From NCBI GenBank assembly GCA_003242255.1, contig QGUT01000083.1:1-7015 (forward strand): a DNA stretch of 7,015 nt. The letters are read 5' to 3'. Position 1 is the first letter of the stretch. Each line of letters opens with the position of its first letter. The DNA comes from Bacillota bacterium. Its GTDB lineage: Bacteria > Bacillota > Thermosediminibacteria > Thermosediminibacterales > Thermosediminibacteraceae. The notes beneath the pieces are model-generated. The model saw only the letters and a program-made list of their open reading frames with translations. It ran no database searches and had not been told where the DNA came from. The position numbers and the translations under genes were made by a program. Below, piece after piece: positions 1 to 5,888 of this stretch.

Positions 1-49
1 TATGTTTTCTTTATTTTTTTGTTTTGATGTCCCAGTGGTTCAACTGCAA
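1..49 (-). CDS. Start of the next operon gene, frame broken after 12 codons; possibly divIVA
   Basis: A good ribosome site (AGGAG at 57-61) lies 7 nt before a TTG at 49-47, so a gene very probably starts here, 22 nt after yggT. The frame reads MQLNHWDIKTKK and then meets TAA at 13-11, directly after a run of seven A (20-14, minus sense). If one A is added, the reading continues as KKIKKT. That aligns loosely with the DivIVA N-terminus, whose usual pattern is M-LTPLDI-x-NK-x-F-KK. DivIVA is a polar coiled-coil protein commonly encoded downstream of sepF and yggT, often with ylmH in between. The family call is inference from about 14 residues. A genuine 12-codon leader peptide or an indel in the assembly are both possible. 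The gene runs off the window. Confidence 0.27.
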
Positions 50-71
50 TCTATCACTCCTATCTAGTTGT

Positions 72-353
72 TTAATACATCGCCCTCAGCAAAAGCGTAA
101 TTAATACATTTTTCACGATATCCAGGGCAATGAGAGCAAATACGGGAGAAAAATCGAAATAAAAACCTCCCGACGGAGGTGAAAATCTAAAAAATAAGCG
201 CCGGAAAGGAGCAAGGAGAGGTTCTGTCACTTGATAGACGAATCTATAAACAGGCCGTAACTCAAATCCAGGCAGCCAGCTCATGAAAACTCTTGCTAAA
301 ATTAAGAATTCCAGCACTCTGAAAAACAGGTCAATGGCCCTCAATAACTGCAA
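72..353 (-). CDS. yggT: YggT/YlmG family small membrane protein
   Basis: This is a 93-residue protein of the YggT (YlmG) family, a two-helix membrane protein encoded beside sepF in most Gram-positive bacteria. Its molecular role is not settled; it has been linked to division, envelope stress and nucleoid distribution. Visible landmarks are a first hydrophobic segment at about residues 8-28, the family motif TEPLLAPFRR at 43-52, a PPSGG turn at 59-63, DFSP at 67-70, and a second membrane segment at about 68-90. I chose the TTG at 353 because AGGAGG at 361-366 lies 7 nt upstream. The open frame extends to another TTG at 374 that overlaps the sepF stop, but that start has no ribosome site and would place the AGGAGG inside the gene. 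The gene follows sepF within the same operon and is likely translationally coupled to it. A terminator-like hairpin lies inside the coding sequence at 156-180. Confidence 0.9.
   Translation of the reverse strand: MQLLRAIDLFFRVLEFLILARVFMSWLPGFELRPVYRFVYQVTEPLLAPFRRLFFRFSPPSGGFYFDFSPVFALIALDIVKNVLITLLLRAMY
156..180 (-). terminator. Terminator-like hairpin inside the yggT coding sequence
   Basis: On the minus strand ACCTCC (180-175) can pair with GGAGGT (170-165) around a GTCG loop. It is followed at once by TTTTTATTTC. A 6-bp GC-rich stem with a U-rich tail is the form of an intrinsic terminator. It sits in the codons for the PPSGG-FYF stretch of YggT, which is conserved in the family, so it may be a by-product of coding. 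If active, it would lower expression of genes downstream in the operon. Confidence 0.3.
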
Positions 354-370
354 AGCCCAACCTCCTCGGT

Positions 371-799
371 TCAAATTTTTATGGTCTTCTTGTCTTCCCC
401 GGATTCTATCTCGTCCAGGTTAAAGCCGGTTATATCCACGTTGTTGGGCGCAAACACAAAGGTGCCGCTGCCCACTTTCTTCACCGTTCCGTCCAGGGTG
501 TAGACGCTGCCGCTTAAAAAATCCAGTATGCGCCTTCCCGTCTCTTTATCCAGGCCTTCCAGATTTACTATGACCGCCCTTCGGTTTTTCAACTCCTCCG
601 AGATCTCTTTGACTTCGTCGAAGGAAATGGGTTTAAAAACGGTAACCCTGTTTTTCGATATCTGGTGAATATTTATTACCCTGCCTTTTTCGGATCTTGC
701 AGGAATTTCAAGGGGGTCTTCGTACTGGGGTACAGGTGGTTCTTCGTCATCTATTCCAAGAAAATAGAGTATCTTGTTCCACAATTTTTTTCCGGCCAC
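371..799 (-). CDS. sepF: Cell division protein SepF
   Basis: SepF polymerises into arcs and anchors FtsZ filaments to the membrane, acting beside FtsA or in its place. The 142-residue product has the expected layout. An N-terminal amphipathic membrane-targeting helix (MAGKKLWNKILYFLGI, residues 1-16) is followed by an acidic, proline-rich linker to about residue 38. The globular SepF domain covers about 50-123 and ends in the conserved GTVKKVGSGTFVFAPNNVDI (104-123), then a short acidic tail. The length is close to the roughly 150 residues of the Bacillus protein. Translation starts at GTG (799-797), supported by GGAGG placed 9 nt upstream. The gene begins 19 nt after yggS and its stop codon adjoins yggT, the standard yggS-sepF-yggT order. 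No promoter is visible in front of it, so it is expected to be co-transcribed from upstream. Confidence 0.95.
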   Translation of the reverse strand: MAGKKLWNKILYFLGIDDEEPPVPQYEDPLEIPARSEKGRVINIHQISKNRVTVFKPISFDEVKEISEELKNRRAVIVNLEGLDKETGRRILDFLSGSVYTLDGTVKKVGSGTFVFAPNNVDITGFNLDEIESGEDKKTIKI

Positions 800-818
800 T
801 TTTTAATACCTCCTCATC

Positions 819-1508
819 CTATATTCTTGGTCCGAAAATTCCGCTCCCTATCCTTATCATGTTTGCCCCCTCTTCTATAGCCACATGAAAATCATGGGTC
901 ATGCCCATAGACAAAATCTCCATTTCTACGTTTTGCAGGTTTAAATTTTTCAATTCCATAAACAATTCCCGCATTTTCTTGAAAAACGGCCTCACGTCTT
1001 CCGGGTTCTCCTTAAAAGGAGGTATCGCCATCAGTCCTCTAACCCTGATGTGCTCTAGCTCGGAGATCTTTTTTATCAATTCCGGCGTCTCTTCGTATTC
1101 GGCTCCGAATTTGGTTTCTTCCTTTCCTATGTTTACCTGAACCAGCACATCCATGACCTTGCCGAGCATAGCCGCCCTTTTGTCTATCTCGGCGGCCAGT
1201 TCGTAGCTGTCCACTGACTGAATCATGGAAAAAATCTTTACCGCATACTTGACTTTATTTTTTTGCAAGTGCCCTATCATGTGCCAGGTGACGTCGCCTT
1301 TTACCGCTTCTATTTTGCCCTGGGCTTCTTGCACGCGGTTTTCTCCTAGAATTCTTAGTCCCTTATCGACGGCGATCTGGATTTTCTCCGGCGGCACCGT
1401 CTTGGTCACTGCCACTATTTTTATATCCTCTTCCCGGCGGCCCGATTTTTCGGCTGCCTCCTTTACTCGCAACCTCAGGTCTTCTATATTTTTCTCAATA
1501 GATTCCAT
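819..1508 (-). CDS. yggS: YggS/PLPBP family pyridoxal phosphate homeostasis protein
   Basis: This is a 229-residue cytoplasmic protein of the YggS/PROSC (PLPBP, YlmE) family. Members bind pyridoxal 5'-phosphate in an alanine-racemase-like TIM barrel and buffer the cellular PLP pool; no catalytic reaction is established. The PLP lysine is K36 in VAVTKTV, the family's usual position. Further hallmarks are GENRVQE (55-61), WHMIGHLQ (75-82), NIGKEETKFG (126-135), SMGM (200-203) and the phosphate-binding RIGSGIFG (219-226). The length is normal. ATG at 1508 is preceded by GAGGGG 6 nt upstream, inside the coding sequence of the HlyD-like gene. The two genes overlap by 25 nt, which implies coupled translation. 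Its place directly before sepF is the usual one in Gram-positive bacteria. Confidence 0.95.
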   Translation of the reverse strand: MESIEKNIEDLRLRVKEAAEKSGRREEDIKIVAVTKTVPPEKIQIAVDKGLRILGENRVQEAQGKIEAVKGDVTWHMIGHLQKNKVKYAVKIFSMIQSVDSYELAAEIDKRAAMLGKVMDVLVQVNIGKEETKFGAEYEETPELIKKISELEHIRVRGLMAIPPFKENPEDVRPFFKKMRELFMELKNLNLQNVEMEILSMGMTHDFHVAIEEGANMIRIGSGIFGPRI

Positions 1509-2563
1509 ATCAATCCCCTCTTCACTATAACCCTATCGCCGAGTTTTATGCCTTCGACTATCGCGACTTCATCGTCGCAGGCCACAACCTCTACCGGTTT
1601 AAAAATGGACCTGCCGTCATAAAACAAAAGCACACCTTCCTCGCCCTTTTGATTTATTACGGCCGAAACCGGAACACCGATGCCTTTGTAGGTCTTCGCC
1701 ACGATTTCCACCGGGACTTTCCTCTCATCGAGGAGTTCAAAGGGCACATCTTTGATGAGAAACACTGCTGTCTTTCCGTCTTCGGAAAGTTTTAGTAGCT
1801 CTGCCTTGAGTTCGAGGCCCAAATCGGGAAATCTTACGGTATATTTCCTCCCCGACTTTAAACTTTCGCCGCCGCTCAACGGAGTTACCAGATTTAGGAA
1901 CAAGTTATCTACAATTTTGAGCACTGCCTGATTTATCTTTGCCGCTTCCAGCACAGCTTCGCTTTCTCCGCTAACCTCTATGACTTTCAAGTCGCCGTAT
2001 TCCAGAGAATTTATCTTATCGGGCACCAGAAGGTCCTCATAACCGTCTATGCTGAAACTAACAGTCCCCGCCATCGGCGCGAAAACCGTGCATTCTATCT
2101 CCTCCAGCTTTTGCTCCTGGAGCTGTATGCTCTTTTCTAACACCTCCACGGCAGCCTCGTTTTGAAGTTGGGCCTTCTTCACATTTTCCAGTTTCTTTTT
2201 CAGTTCTCCCAGTTCATTTTCGAGCAACTGTTTTTTATCCGCATCGGCAACCACTTTGAAGAGGGGGGTATTCACCCTCACCCTTTGCCCCGCTTTGACC
2301 AGAAGCTCCAGCTTGCCCTCGGCGGGCGACTTTATCACCCTTTCATTCTTTACCAAAACCGCTTCACTGGAAATAACTTCTTCGATCTCGCTCTCCTTTG
2401 CTACATATATGTCCTCCCGCGCATAGGCTATAAGGCATATGAGCAACAGACATAAAAATGTTGCCGTCAGCGGCCATACAATCTTCCGTCGCTTTTTCCT
2501 GATTCTCCTCGACCTCAAGTCTACGACTTTCGAACTGGCCTTTCTCTTCATCCCCTTCACCAT
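1484..2563 (-). CDS. HlyD/membrane-fusion-like protein with one N-terminal membrane anchor
   Basis: The 359-residue product resembles HlyD/MFP-type adaptor subunits. A strongly basic cytoplasmic tail (about 1-28) is followed by one membrane helix (about 29-47), so the rest should lie outside the membrane. Residues 76-107 form the first half of a lipoyl-like barrel-sandwich (KSPAEGKLELLVKAGQ...). Residues about 108-157 form a charged coiled coil, and about 158-175 (CTVFAPMAGTVSFSIDGYED) return to the lipoyl fold. The C-terminus (GVPVSAVINQ at 296-305, then VVACDDEVAIVEGIKLGDRVIVK) has the membrane-proximal domain pattern of these adaptors. No ABC or RND transporter is encoded nearby, and MATE pumps are not known to use such adaptors, so its partner is unknown. 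The ATG at 2563 has only a distant GGAG (13 nt); an ATG four codons later is an alternative. It overlaps yggS, tying it to the division operon. Confidence 0.8.
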   Translation of the reverse strand: MVKGMKRKASSKVVDLRSRRIRKKRRKIVWPLTATFLCLLLICLIAYAREDIYVAKESEIEEVISSEAVLVKNERVIKSPAEGKLELLVKAGQRVRVNTPLFKVVADADKKQLLENELGELKKKLENVKKAQLQNEAAVEVLEKSIQLQEQKLEEIECTVFAPMAGTVSFSIDGYEDLLVPDKINSLEYGDLKVIEVSGESEAVLEAAKINQAVLKIVDNLFLNLVTPLSGGESLKSGRKYTVRFPDLGLELKAELLKLSEDGKTAVFLIKDVPFELLDERKVPVEIVAKTYKGIGVPVSAVINQKGEEGVLLFYDGRSIFKPVEVVACDDEVAIVEGIKLGDRVIVKRGLIWNLLRKI

Positions 2564-2595
2564 ATTTTTTATTCTTCTCCATAAAATAGAAGAAT

Positions 2596-2624
2596 CCTTC
2601 CATCTTTATCAGAAAAATGGAAGG
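2596..2624 (-). other. 12-bp hairpin between the MATE gene and the HlyD-like gene
   Basis: On the minus strand CCTTCCATTTTT pairs with AAAGATGGAAGG (12 bp, one G-U) around a CTGAT loop. The sequence after it is only moderately T-rich (ATTCTTCTATTTTA). It could be a weak terminator, an attenuator or a processing and stability hairpin in the 68-nt gap between the two genes. It starts 7 nt after the MATE stop codon. Confidence 0.55.
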
Positions 2625-2631
2625 AAAGTAC

Positions 2632-4026
2632 CTATACTTTTATATTTTTCCACTCTCCGCCTCTGAACCGGATTATGTAGAGCACCGACCTGACGGCCCA
2701 ATCCAGAAACATCGCGATCCAGGCCCCTATCAATCCCATATTGAGGTATTTTAAGAAGTACGAGGTGAATCCTATCCTTACGATCCACATTCCGAAAATA
2801 GTCGTGTAAACGGCTATCTTCGTATCCCCTGCTCCCCTCAGAGCTCCCGGTATGACCATGCCGATGCACTCGGGAATCTGAGTAAAAGCCACCATGCGCA
2901 GGAGTGGGATTCCCATTTTTATTATATCCGAATCGTCGGTGAAGATCTTAAGAAAGGCTGCGGGAAAGGAAAAAAATAATAGACCCATGGCCCCCATTAT
3001 GGACATGGCCATTAGAAGGGAAATTGTGCCGCTCCTCTGCGCCCCCTTCGGATCGCCAGCCCCCAGATGCTGTCCCACCATGGCAGTAGCTGCAGTGGCA
3101 AAACCAATTCCAGGCATGTAGGAAAAAGATTCGGCGTTGATGCTGAGAGAATGGGCGGCATAGGCTTTGGTCCCCAGATCTGCCACCAGCCGGGTGTAGA
3201 CTATATGTCCCGTGGAGACGAGGACCCTCTCGAAGGCCGCAGGTATACCTATGTTCATTGTCTTTGAAAACAAAAGCCAGTCGAAATTCCCGGTGACGTT
3301 TTTCCAATTGACGCAAAGGACTTTATTGCTCCTGGACAAAAAATACACGAGGCAGACCGCCCCCAAAAAGCGCGAGAGGGACGACGAAATCCCGGCGCCT
3401 ACCACTCCCAGCCCCGAAAAACCAGGCCCGCCGAAAATTAAAAAATAGTTGGCCGCGATATGGAAAATATTTAAGAAGGCATTGACGATCATGGGAGTCC
3501 TGGTATCCCCAGCACCCCTGAGGGCTGAGGCACATACGCTGAAGATGAACAAAAAGAGCATTCCCGGCATCATCGCCCTCAGGTAACTGCTCCCCAGGGG
3601 TATCACCGAGGATTCGGCGCCCATATAAACCATGATTTTGGACGAATTGACGAAAGCCAGGAACACAAGGACAATGCCTATTAAAAAGGAAGCGACGACC
3701 GATTGCCCCGTGGCCTGCCCCGCCTTTTCCCGGTCGCCCGAACCCACTGCCCTGGCCACCAGCGCCGTCGTGCCTACCGAAATACCCATGATGAGCGCAT
3801 TTAACAGGTTAAAAGGGTTCATGCTCAGGCCCACCGCCGCCACTGCCTCAGCGCCGAGCCTTCCCACCATAGCCATGTCGGCCACCTGGCTCAGAGTAGC
3901 CAGGGCCTGTTCTATCACCACGGGCCACGCCAGCATCCAGGCCTTGCTGATTGTCTCTTTTAAATCTTTGTCCTGTTGCAAAGCGGCCTTTTGATTCTTT
4001 ATGGCGTTTAATAGAGAATTGTTCAT
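2632..4026 (-). CDS. MATE family multidrug/toxin efflux transporter
   Basis: This is a 464-residue polytopic membrane protein of the MATE family (NorM/DinF-like). MATE proteins export cationic drugs, dyes or metabolites in exchange for Na+ or H+. The two homologous MatE halves are visible as paired motifs. RGAGDT occurs at 170-175 and again at 397-402, and ARAVGSGDREKAG (91-103) is echoed by VGQHLGAGDPKGA (317-329). The first helix begins near residue 29 with AWPVVIEQ, and DMAMVGRLG (50-58) is the conserved loop after it. About twelve hydrophobic segments can be counted, and the length is typical. The substrate cannot be told from sequence. ATG at 4026 has GGAG about 8 nt upstream. The gene begins 23 nt behind the hairpin of the tRNA terminator, which leaves no room for a promoter of its own after it. 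Confidence 0.93.
   Translation of the reverse strand: MNNSLLNAIKNQKAALQQDKDLKETISKAWMLAWPVVIEQALATLSQVADMAMVGRLGAEAVAAVGLSMNPFNLLNALIMGISVGTTALVARAVGSGDREKAGQATGQSVVASFLIGIVLVFLAFVNSSKIMVYMGAESSVIPLGSSYLRAMMPGMLFLFIFSVCASALRGAGDTRTPMIVNAFLNIFHIAANYFLIFGGPGFSGLGVVGAGISSSLSRFLGAVCLVYFLSRSNKVLCVNWKNVTGNFDWLLFSKTMNIGIPAAFERVLVSTGHIVYTRLVADLGTKAYAAHSLSINAESFSYMPGIGFATAATAMVGQHLGAGDPKGAQRSGTISLLMAMSIMGAMGLLFFSFPAAFLKIFTDDSDIIKMGIPLLRMVAFTQIPECIGMVIPGALRGAGDTKIAVYTTIFGMWIVRIGFTSYFLKYLNMGLIGAWIAMFLDWAVRSVLYIIRFRGGEWKNIKV
2639..2667 (-). promoter_or_regulatory. Candidate sigma-A promoter for the HlyD-yggS-sepF-yggT operon
   Basis: On the minus strand TTCAGA (2667-2662) and TATAAA (2644-2639) are separated by 17 nt, a four-of-six and a five-of-six match to the housekeeping consensus. 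It lies in the last codons of the MATE gene. A transcript from here would begin at about 2632 and carry the 2596-2624 hairpin in its leader. This is a pattern match only, in an AT-rich stretch. Confidence 0.35.
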
Positions 4027-4048
4027 GTCTTAAACTCCATCCTGCAAG

Positions 4049-4087
4049 TAAATAAAAAAATAACGTAGAGCTTTTTCGCTCCACGTT
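4049..4087 (-). terminator. Intrinsic terminator after tRNA-Pro
   Basis: On the minus strand AACGTGGAGC (4087-4078) pairs with GCTCTACGTT (4071-4062), ten pairs with one G-U, around a GAAAAA loop. ATTTTTTTATTT follows. It begins 10 nt after the tRNA 3' end and clearly terminates that transcript. The MATE start codon is only 23 nt beyond the hairpin. The gpsA terminator has a related stem core (AACGTGG). Confidence 0.9.
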
Positions 4088-4097
4088 TCTTTCTTAA

Positions 4098-4174
4098 TGG
4101 TCTGAGTGGGGGGACTTGAACCCCCGACCTCTAGAACCCCATTCTAGCGCGCTACCAAACTGCGCCACACCCAG
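4098..4174 (-). tRNA. tRNA-Pro (anticodon GGG)
   Basis: The 77-nt sequence folds as a complete cloverleaf. The acceptor stem pairs CTGGGTG with CACTCAG (one G-U), with discriminator A and an encoded CCA end at 4098. The D stem is GCGC/GCGC. The anticodon stem is CTAGA/TCTAG with loop ATGGGGT, giving U33, anticodon GGG at 4140-4138 and G37. The T stem is GGGGG/CCCCC around TTCAAGT. The C1-G72 pair, A73 and G37 are typical of proline tRNAs; this one reads CCC and CCU codons. It has its own consensus promoter upstream and a strong terminator downstream, so it is probably a single-gene unit. Confidence 0.97.
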
Positions 4175-4197
4175 ACACTGTCCGAAATTCAATTTAT

Positions 4198-4226
4198 ATT
4201 ATAAGGCATAATGCCGACATTTTCAA
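4198..4226 (-). promoter_or_regulatory. Sigma-A promoter of tRNA-Pro
   Basis: On the minus strand TTGAAA (4226-4221) and TATAAT (4203-4198) are separated by exactly 17 nt, five-of-six and six-of-six matches. Transcription should start near 4191, leaving a leader of about 16 nt to be removed by RNase P. The spacer contains the perfect dyad GGCATTATGCC. The promoter begins about 20 nt behind the spoIVA stop codon. Confidence 0.85.
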
Positions 4227-4246
4227 GCCTGGTAGATAAAATTTTT

Positions 4247-5725
4247 TTAAAGGATTATGCAGATGAGGCTGCCGCTACCCTCGTTTACGATGCGCTGCAG
4301 GGTCTCTTGCAATTTGGACTGGGCCGATTCGGGCATGTGAACCAGTTTGTTCTGTATACCCTCCCGGACCAAATCCCTCAGGGATTTTCCGAAAATGTTC
4401 GTCTGCCATATCTTCGCAGGGTCGTTCTCGAACTCGCTCATCAAGTAATTTATGAGTTCTTCGCTTTGCTTTTCGGTCCCGATGATCGGCGAAACCTCGG
4501 TCTGGATATCCGCCCGTATCATATGAATGGAAGGGGCAATGGCCCTAATCCTCACCCCGAATTTGGAGCCCTGCCTTATGACTTCCGGCTCTTCCAGGGT
4601 CAGTTCGTCCAACTGGGGCGGAACTATTCCGTAACCGACCCGCTTTACATCATCAAGAGCTTTTGCCACTTTGTCGTACTCTTTTTTGGCCTCGGCCAGG
4701 TCCTTTAACAGAGGTATCAGCTGGTGCTCTCCTTCGATAGTAAGGCCCGTAACCTCGCTGAGCACCTTGTAGAACAACTCTTTTTTGGCTTCCAGCATTA
4801 TTTGGGCCAAGCCGCTGCCCAAATTCATCTCTTTTATCGTCACATCTTCGAGAAACTCGCTTTCTTTCAGGGACGAAGCGACTTTATTGATATCCCTAAC
4901 TTTGTTTATGTCTTTGATCTTTTCCTTGATGGTCTCTTCCAGCTTTGCCCTGAGGTAATGTTCTTTATCCAAAGCCTCTATCCATTTCGGCAGGTGAATG
5001 TTGATCTCCACCATGGGAAATTCCAGCAGGATTTCTTCCAGCAGGCCGAAAATATGGTCCTGGTTCATCTCCAGGCAGTTGAGGGGTATTACCGGCACGT
5101 CGTATTTTTCTTCGAGTTCTTCTTTTAACTGAAGCGTTTTTGGATCCTCCGGCTCGGCAGAGTTCAGCACGACCACGAAGGGTTTCCCTATTTCCTTCAG
5201 TTCACTTACAACCCTCTCTTCGGCCTGGACGTAGTTTTCCCTGGGGATATCGGTTATGGTCCCGTCGGTGGTAACCACCACGCCGATGGTAGAGTGTTCC
5301 TCAATGACCTTGCGGGTGCCGATTTCCGCAGCTTCCTGAAAGGGTATCTCTTCTTCGAACCAGGGGGTGGACACCATCCTGGGGCCGTTTTCGTCCTCGT
5401 AGCCGATGGCCCCTCTCACAGAGTACCCCACATTGTCCACCAGTCTTACCCGAAATTTGATGTTGTCCTTAAAAGTTATTTCTACCGCCTGGCTCGGAAT
5501 GAATTTGGGCTCCGCCGTGGTGATCATCCGACCGGCGCCGCTCTGGGGGAGCTCATCTTTCGTCCTGCTCTTGGCGTTGTGGTCCTGGATGTTGGGGATC
5601 ACCAGCAATTCCATAAACCTTTTTACGAAAGTAGACTTGCCCGCCCGCACTGGACCTACCACGCCTATGTAGATATCGCCGCCGGTTCTTTCCGCAATAT
5701 CCTTGAACAAATCAAATCTCTCCAC
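4247..5725 (-). CDS. spoIVA: Stage IV sporulation protein A, spore-coat morphogenetic ATPase
   Basis: SpoIVA is made in the mother cell, binds the forespore surface through SpoVM and polymerises by ATP hydrolysis into the basement layer of the spore coat. The product has 492 residues, the same length as the Bacillus subtilis protein, and aligns with it from end to end from memory. The Walker A loop is GPVRAGKS (24-31) with K30. A threonine pair lies at T69-T70, and the Walker B-like aspartate is D97 in RLVDNVGY. Also conserved are EHSTIGVVVTTDGTI in the P-loop domain, a middle domain, and the C-terminal region from GYGIVPP through IRQGSKFGVR and APSIHMI to the end, ICIIL, the membrane-facing tail. 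The start is GTG (5725-5723), supported by AAAGGAGGGG 5 nt upstream. A sigma-E-type promoter and a structured leader precede it. No terminator follows; the tRNA-Pro promoter begins about 20 nt behind the stop. Confidence 0.98.
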   Translation of the reverse strand: MERFDLFKDIAERTGGDIYIGVVGPVRAGKSTFVKRFMELLVIPNIQDHNAKSRTKDELPQSGAGRMITTAEPKFIPSQAVEITFKDNIKFRVRLVDNVGYSVRGAIGYEDENGPRMVSTPWFEEEIPFQEAAEIGTRKVIEEHSTIGVVVTTDGTITDIPRENYVQAEERVVSELKEIGKPFVVVLNSAEPEDPKTLQLKEELEEKYDVPVIPLNCLEMNQDHIFGLLEEILLEFPMVEINIHLPKWIEALDKEHYLRAKLEETIKEKIKDINKVRDINKVASSLKESEFLEDVTIKEMNLGSGLAQIMLEAKKELFYKVLSEVTGLTIEGEHQLIPLLKDLAEAKKEYDKVAKALDDVKRVGYGIVPPQLDELTLEEPEVIRQGSKFGVRIRAIAPSIHMIRADIQTEVSPIIGTEKQSEELINYLMSEFENDPAKIWQTNIFGKSLRDLVREGIQNKLVHMPESAQSKLQETLQRIVNEGSGSLICIIL

Positions 5726-5730
5726 GGTTT

Positions 5731-5800
5731 CCCCTCCTTTGTAAACTTATCTACCCCCTTCCTACCATAGTTTTAAATCCGGATCCCTTAGGAAGGGTAG
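5731..5800 (-). promoter_or_regulatory. Structured spoIVA leader with possible ribosome-site sequestration
   Basis: In the spoIVA leader CTACCCTTCC (5800-5791) is nearly the reverse complement of GGAAGGGGGTAG (5762-5751), differing by two extra G, so a long hairpin can form. The same CCCTTCC (5797-5791) can instead pair with GGAGGGG of the ribosome site (5737-5731), seven pairs with one G-U. Two exclusive pairings of this kind could set translation of spoIVA. The pairing is read from the sequence; any regulatory role is inference. Confidence 0.35.
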
Positions 5801-5824
5801 TCTTTTCGGCTTTTTTCAATAATA

Positions 5825-5853
5825 TATATATGATGCCGTGTCCCAAATATTAC
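5825..5853 (-). promoter_or_regulatory. Sigma-E-type promoter of spoIVA
   Basis: On the minus strand GTAATATT (5853-5846) fits the sigma-E -35 pattern GKMATATT exactly. After a 13-nt spacer, CATATATA (5832-5825) resembles the -10 pattern CATACAHT. A start near 5818 gives a leader of about 92 nt. Mother-cell sigma-E control is established for spoIVA in Bacillus, which supports the match. The -35 begins directly behind the U-tract of the gpsA terminator. Confidence 0.75.
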
Positions 5854-5854
5854 T

Positions 5855-5888
5855 TTAAAAATAAAAAAACGTGGACTTGCCACGTTTA
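5855..5888 (-). terminator. Intrinsic terminator of gpsA
   Basis: On the minus strand AAACGTGG (5887-5880) pairs perfectly with CCACGTTT (5874-5867) around a CAAGT loop. TTTTATTTTT follows. The stem starts within the TAA stop codon of gpsA, so it lies as close to the gene as possible. It separates the housekeeping der-gpsA transcript from the sporulation gene spoIVA. Confidence 0.93.

Noticed and set aside
870..905. THDFH in YggS where many relatives have an acidic residue after DF
   Set aside because: This position varies in the family (E, P and others occur), and all PLP-binding motifs are intact, so it does not suggest loss of function.
2364..2603. 79-codon frame on the minus strand across the start of the HlyD-like gene
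   Set aside because: Its ATG lies inside the 12-bp hairpin, it has no spaced ribosome site, and it overlaps a frame with clear domain structure.
4211..4708. 165-codon open frame on the plus strand
   Set aside because: It is entirely antisense to the well-conserved spoIVA 3' half, lacks a ribosome site and has no recognisable family pattern.
5294..5770. 158-codon open frame on the plus strand
   Set aside because: It is antisense to the spoIVA P-loop domain and leader; its length comes from the biased codon use of the opposite strand.
5776..5788. GGATCC and GGATCCGG palindromic sequence in the spoIVA leader
   Set aside because: It is a short chance palindrome with no repeat elsewhere in the window and no fit to a known operator.
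5821..5831. TA dinucleotide run that looks like a microsatellite
   Set aside because: It is short and is better explained as the -10 region of the sigma-E promoter.
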